Assembly: GCA_905234645.1 (NCBI GenBank)
Contig: CAJOIS010000031.1
Location: forward strand, 1 to 52,614
Reading direction: 5' to 3'
DNA from: an uncultured Bacteroidales bacterium
GTDB taxonomy: Bacteria > Bacteroidota > Bacteroidia > Bacteroidales > F082
DNA: 52,614 nucleotides
This document shows, in pieces, positions 49,071 to 52,614 of the stretch (position 1 is its first letter; each line of letters starts with the position of its first letter). The notes below the pieces were generated by a model that did no database searches, had not been told where the DNA came from, and was given only the letters and a program-made list of their open reading frames with translations. Both the position numbers and the translations under genes were made by a program.

Positions 49071-49100
49071 CAAAAGTACAACTTTTTTCGATACCACAAA
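49071..49100 (-). promoter_or_regulatory. Promoter of the tRNA-Gly-Gly-Leu operon
   Basis: On the minus strand TTTG (49097-49100) and TACTTTTG (49071-49078) are separated by 18 bases, a full match to the Bacteroidota -33/-7 promoter. Confidence 0.75.
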
Positions 49101-49127
49101 CAATTTATGGAAAAAAATTATTCTTGT

Positions 49128-49161
49128 ATCGTTAAAGATTTGATTATAAACCTTTAACGAT
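49128..49161 (-). terminator. Hairpin overlapping the mutS stop codon
   Basis: ATCGTTAAAG pairs perfectly with CTTTAACGAT around a 14-base AT-rich loop. The stop codon of mutS (49154-49156) lies in the stem, and a T-run follows on the minus strand about ten bases further. A probable mutS terminator. Confidence 0.55.
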
Positions 49162-51757
49162 TTAATAACTTTTTAATCTCATTCAGCTTCATCAAAGCCT
49201 CGACAGGCGTCAATGTGTCGATGTTGGTATTGAGGATGTCTTCCTTGATCTGCAACAGCAACGGGTCGTCCAGCTGAATGAAGCTCAACTGCATGGCATC
49301 GTCTTGTTTCTTAGTGGCGGCTTTCTCCACATCCTCACTCGTGTGCGATTTCTCCAAAACCGTCAACAGAGATGTGGCGCGCTCGATAACCTTGCGCGGC
49401 ATACCCGCCATCTCGGCCACATGGATACCGAAACTGTGGGCGCTGCCGCCACGCTTTAGTTTGCGCAAGAAGACCACCTTATTGCCGACTTCCTTCACCG
49501 ACACGTGGTAGTTCTTGATGCGGGCAAAAGAGTCTTCCATTTCATTCAATTCATGATAATGCGTGGCAAACATCACCTTGGCGCGGCTCACGGGATGGTC
49601 GTGCAAGAACTCCGTGATGGCCCAAGCGATGCTGATACCGTCATAGGTGCTGGTACCGCGCCCAATCTCATCAAGCAGCACAAGACTCCTCGACGATACG
49701 TTGTTCAAAATACTCGCAGTCTCGTTCATCTCCACCATGAAAGTAGACTCACCCGACGAGATGTTGTCGGAGGCGCCCACACGGGTGAAGATCTTGTCCA
49801 CCAACCCGATACGTGCCGAAGCAGCCGGAACAAAGCAACCCATCTGCGCCAACAGCACAATCAATGCCGTCTGTCGCAGCAAGGCCGACTTACCCGACAT
49901 ATTGGGACCCGTGATGATGATGATCTGTTGCTTGTCACGGTCGAGGTACACGTCGTTGGCAATATAGCTCTCGCCCACGGGCATCATCTGCTCGATGACG
50001 GGATGGCGGCCCTCCTTGATATCCAAGACATACGAGTCGTCAATAACAGGGCGTACATAGTTGTATTTCAACGAAATATCAGCGAAACTAACCAAGCAAT
50101 CGATGCGGGCAACGAGGGAAGCATCCACTTGTATCGGCTCCACGAATTCCGTCACGGCAGTGACTAACTCATTGTAAAGCCTTTGCTCAATAATGCTGAT
50201 TTTCTCCTCCGCACCAAGAATCTTCTGCTCATATTCCTTCAACTCTTCTGTGATATAGCGCTCAGCGTTGGTGAGGGTCTGCTTGCGAATCCATTCTTGT
50301 GGCACCTTGTCCTTGTGTGCATTGGTGACCTCGAGATAATAGCCGAACACGTTATTATAGCCCACCTTCAGCGAGCTGATGCCCGTGGCTTCCATCTCGC
50401 GGCGTTGTATGCCCATCAGGTATTCCTTGCCCGAACGCGACAGGTTGCGCAGGTCGTCCAACTCATCATCCACACCATCAGCGATGTAATTGCCTTTGGA
50501 GAGCAAGGCCGGCGCGTCGGGGTTGAGTTCCTTCTTGATCTTTTCTCGGATAGACACACAGGGATTGAACTGCTCGGCATATTTCTGCAACGAAGGATGT
50601 CCGCTCTCCTCGCAGGCGGTCTTTAAAATCTCAATCTGGTCCAAGGCACGACCTACCTGCAGCAACTCCCTGGGATTCACCCTCGACAGCGACACCTTCG
50701 AAATCAGTCGCTCCAAATCACCAACTTGCCTTACAGCCTCTTGGAATTTGGCAATCAAGTCGCGGTTTTCGGTGAAGAACTGCACCACCTCATAACGTGC
50801 CTCGATCTGTTCCTTGTTTTTCAAGGGCAGGCTCAGCCAGCGGCGCATCAGCCGGCCACCCATCGGTGAAACCGTCTTATCGATGACATCGATCAAGGTC
50901 TTGGCGTTCATGTTCGACGTGTGCAGCAGCTCCAAATTACGAATGGTGAATTTGTCTAACCACACATACTGTCCTTGGTCGATGCGAGATAGCGAAGTGA
51001 TATGGTTGAGCTTGTCGTGTTGCGTCTCAATGAGGTAATGTATCGCCGCACCCGCAGCCACAATGCCTTTCGGGAAATCGTCGACGCCGAAACCTTTCAG
51101 CGATACCGTATGGAAATGTTTGTTGAGAATCTCGTTGGCGTAGTCGTCGGTGAAGACCCAGTCGTCGAACACGGTGAGGTAATACTTCGCACTGAACAGG
51201 TCTATGAAATCCTTGCGTTTGTTGCGTTGCACCAGCACCTCGGAAGGGTTGAAGCTCTGCAACAACTTGTCGATGTATTCGTTGGTGCCTTGCGTCAGGA
51301 AAAATTCGCCCGTTGAGACATCCAAAAAAGCGACACCCGAAATCTCCTTTTCGAGATGCATCGAAGCAAGGAAATTGTTCTCTTTCTGCTCCAACACATT
51401 GTCGTTGTAAGTCACGCCAGGAGTAACCAATTCCACGATGCCGCGCTTCACCAGTTTTTTGGCCAATTTCGGGTCTTCAAGTTGCTCGCAGACAGCCACT
51501 TTCAGTCCTGCACGGACCAACTTGGGCAGATAAGTATCCAAGGCATGGTGCGGAAAACCGGCCAATTCGATATCGGCAGAAGCGCCATTAGAGCGTTTAG
51601 TCAGCACAATGCCCAATATCTTGGACGACTTCACCGCGTCCTCGCCATAAGTTTCGTAGAAATCGCCCACGCGAAACAACAACATGGCATCGGGGTATTT
51701 CGCCTTAAATGAGAAATACTGTTTCATCAAAGGGGTTTCGGTCGCTTTTTCTGCCAT
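49154..51757 (-). CDS. mutS: DNA mismatch repair protein MutS
   Basis: Recognises mismatches and starts methyl-independent repair with MutL. The 867-residue protein has the complete MutS I plan: mismatch-contacting [14 protein letters not shown] (about 27-40, Phe-x-Glu motif), connector and lever regions, Walker [15 protein letters not shown], the [14 protein letters not shown] segment, Walker [17 protein letters not shown], and the [11 protein letters not shown] signature. The C-terminal tail ends IKKLLNR. ATG 51757 gives [15 protein letters not shown], the family N-terminus; the frame stays open further upstream across the divergent promoter, which is accidental. Confidence 0.97.
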   Translation of the reverse strand: MAEKATETPLMKQYFSFKAKYPDAMLLFRVGDFYETYGEDAVKSSKILGIVLTKRSNGASADIELAGFPHHALDTYLPKLVRAGLKVAVCEQLEDPKLAKKLVKRGIVELVTPGVTYNDNVLEQKENNFLASMHLEKEISGVAFLDVSTGEFFLTQGTNEYIDKLLQSFNPSEVLVQRNKRKDFIDLFSAKYYLTVFDDWVFTDDYANEILNKHFHTVSLKGFGVDDFPKGIVAAGAAIHYLIETQHDKLNHITSLSRIDQGQYVWLDKFTIRNLELLHTSNMNAKTLIDVIDKTVSPMGGRLMRRWLSLPLKNKEQIEARYEVVQFFTENRDLIAKFQEAVRQVGDLERLISKVSLSRVNPRELLQVGRALDQIEILKTACEESGHPSLQKYAEQFNPCVSIREKIKKELNPDAPALLSKGNYIADGVDDELDDLRNLSRSGKEYLMGIQRREMEATGISSLKVGYNNVFGYYLEVTNAHKDKVPQEWIRKQTLTNAERYITEELKEYEQKILGAEEKISIIEQRLYNELVTAVTEFVEPIQVDASLVARIDCLVSFADISLKYNYVRPVIDDSYVLDIKEGRHPVIEQMMPVGESYIANDVYLDRDKQQIIIITGPNMSGKSALLRQTALIVLLAQMGCFVPAASARIGLVDKIFTRVGASDNISSGESTFMVEMNETASILNNVSSRSLVLLDEIGRGTSTYDGISIAWAITEFLHDHPVSRAKVMFATHYHELNEMEDSFARIKNYHVSVKEVGNKVVFLRKLKRGGSAHSFGIHVAEMAGMPRKVIERATSLLTVLEKSHTSEDVEKAATKKQDDAMQLSFIQLDDPLLLQIKEDILNTNIDTLTPVEALMKLNEIKKLLNR

Positions 51758-51778
51758 ACAAACTTGAATTAATGGGTA

Positions 51779-51786
51779 CAAAATTA
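51779..51786 (-). promoter_or_regulatory. -7 promoter box for mutS
   Basis: TAATTTTG on the minus strand, 22 bases before the mutS start. The divergent methyltransferase gene starts 39 bases away on the other side. Confidence 0.6.
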
Positions 51787-51824
51787 TAAAATTTTCACTT
51801 ATTTTGCGGCCTAAAAAGAAAAAC

Positions 51825-52358
51825 ATGCGCAAACTCAGTATGGACGAACTGAACCGCATCAGCAAGGAAGACTTTGAACAAGCGGACAAAACACCTATTA
51901 TTATTGTCCTCGATAACATTCGCTCGTTAAGCAATGTAGGGGCCTTCTTCCGCACCGCAGACGCTTTTCGCATCAAAGAGTTGTTCCTTTGCGGCATTAC
52001 GGCCTGTCCGCCCCACCGCGAAATCCACAAGACCGCTTTGGGTGCCGACGAAACCGTGAGATGGCGTTACTTCGACACCACCGAAGCAGCTTGCCAAGCA
52101 TTGAAGGCCGAAAACTATAAGATTTTTGCCGTCGAGCAGGTGGAAGGCAGCACCATGCTGCAAAATTTCATTTTTGAACCACATACCGCTTATGTCTTGG
52201 GCAACGAGGTTGAGGGGGTAAGCGAGGAGGTTTTACCGTTTTGCGAAGGTGCCATCGAGTTGCCTCAAGAGGGTACAAAACACTCTTTGAACGTCTCCGT
52301 TTGTGCCGGCATCGTCATGTGGAAAGCCTTCGAACAACTGAAAATTGGGACAAAATGA
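51825..52358 (+). CDS. SpoU/TrmH-family RNA 2'-O-methyltransferase
   Basis: Predicted rRNA or tRNA ribose methyltransferase of 177 residues with an alpha/beta knot. SPOUT motifs: motif 1 [19 protein letters not shown] (about 32-50, with the Asn and Arg), motif 2 [14 protein letters not shown] (about 125-138) and motif 3 [18 protein letters not shown] (about 146-163). No RNA-binding extension, as in TrmL/TrmH-like small members. Start ATG 51825 gives [12 protein letters not shown]. Target position is not predictable. Confidence 0.9.
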   Translation: MRKLSMDELNRISKEDFEQADKTPIIIVLDNIRSLSNVGAFFRTADAFRIKELFLCGITACPPHREIHKTALGADETVRWRYFDTTEAACQALKAENYKIFAVEQVEGSTMLQNFIFEPHTAYVLGNEVEGVSEEVLPFCEGAIELPQEGTKHSLNVSVCAGIVMWKAFEQLKIGTK

Positions 52359-52452
52359 GGTCGTTTTAAGCATTTTTTATTCTTTTTTTGAAAAAACAGC
52401 AAAAAAACAGCATTTTTTTTCAACAATTTGTGTTGACAATTAAAATATTTCC

Positions 52453-52460
52453 TATTTTTG
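52453..52460 (+). promoter_or_regulatory. -7 promoter box for the last gene
   Basis: TATTTTTG with GTTG 17 bases upstream (52432-52435). ATG 52537 is 76 bases downstream, so the mRNA has a leader of about 70 AT-rich bases. Confidence 0.65.
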
Positions 52461-52536
52461 TCGCTAATTAGAAAGAGTAGAATATATCAAATAATTGAAT
52501 CAATTAACTAAATTACAAACCTAACACAATTACGTT

Positions 52537-52614
52537 ATGAAGAAAAATTTGACAATTTCGAAGCTCATGATGCTTATCGTCATGGCTGTCCTTCCCTTCA
52601 GCATGTATGCCCAG
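52537..52614 (+). CDS. Exported protein, N-terminus only (3' end outside window)
   Basis: Only 26 codons are visible. They form a signal peptide: basic MKKNLTISK, hydrophobic LMMLIVMAVLPFS, and MYAQ at the cleavage region. This kind of start is common in SusC/TonB-dependent receptors and in T9SS-secreted proteins of Bacteroidota, but nothing of the mature protein can be seen, so no function is assigned. Confidence 0.65.
   Translation, partial: MKKNLTISKLMMLIVMAVLPFSMYAQ

Noticed and set aside
51758-52030. N-terminal extension of MutS
   Set aside because: Overlaps the divergent methyltransferase gene and the promoter; MutS family N-terminus begins at 51757.

Overview
The window looks like a chromosomal segment of an uncultured anaerobic member of the Bacteroidota, most likely Bacteroidales. 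The evidence is internal: TAnnTTTG promoter boxes occur upstream of about twenty genes, at least four proteins carry type IX secretion (T9SS) C-terminal sorting domains, and there are head-GIN (DUF2807), YARHG, CarboxypepD_reg/propeller and C10 peptidase families, a pyrophosphate-type phosphofructokinase, and tRNA genes without an encoded CCA. I see no phage, conjugative, insertion-sequence or CRISPR genes.

Layout. 1-2 kb: acetate fermentation genes pta (cut by the window edge) and ackA. 2-3.6 kb (minus): YARHG protein and PAS protein. 3.6-7.7 kb: Lpt permease and two glycosyltransferases (envelope). 7.8-10.3 kb: ettA and a DUF805 protein. 10.4-12.5 kb: a T9SS-secreted C10 cysteine peptidase. 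12.6-16.8 kb (minus): PPi-type phosphofructokinase and a GH92 mannosidase broken by a frameshift. 17-21.2 kb: tandem paralogous T9SS-secreted propeller-like proteins. 21.2-24.5 kb (minus): an outer-membrane-like protein, waaA and a divergent pdxA. 24.5-28.8 kb: M16 peptidase, purE, hpt, adk and a hexapeptide acyltransferase. 28.9-33.6 kb: secreted proteins with CarboxypepD_reg/propeller architecture, a frameshifted esterase-like gene and a lipoprotein. 33.6-36.3 kb: MalQ and a DUF2807 lipoprotein. 36.5-40.3 kb: deoC, OsmC, thioesterase, TSCPD protein, a vWA lipoprotein and 5-formyl-THF cyclo-ligase. 40.4-47.7 kb: a papain-fold peptidase cluster (one C10, two C1B) with a two-module membrane protein and a three-repeat lipoprotein. 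47.7-52.6 kb: YitT, three tRNA genes, mutS, an rRNA/tRNA methyltransferase and the start of an exported protein.

The most unusual feature is the density of small palindromic repeats, at least five sequence families. Two copies of one family lie in frame inside waaA and are translated. Copies or fragments supply or overlap the stop codons of several genes. One family keeps an asymmetric internal loop and apical loop while its outer stem differs at every locus yet remains self-complementary. A 26-base motif sits nested inside members of two different families. Other points of note are a vWA lipoprotein whose metal-site motifs occur in circularly permuted order, a PdxA-like protein lacking two of three metal-ligand histidines, a perfect palindrome made of two back-to-back promoter boxes, and a promoter-to-terminator unit with no large gene that may be a small RNA or encode a 23-residue peptide.
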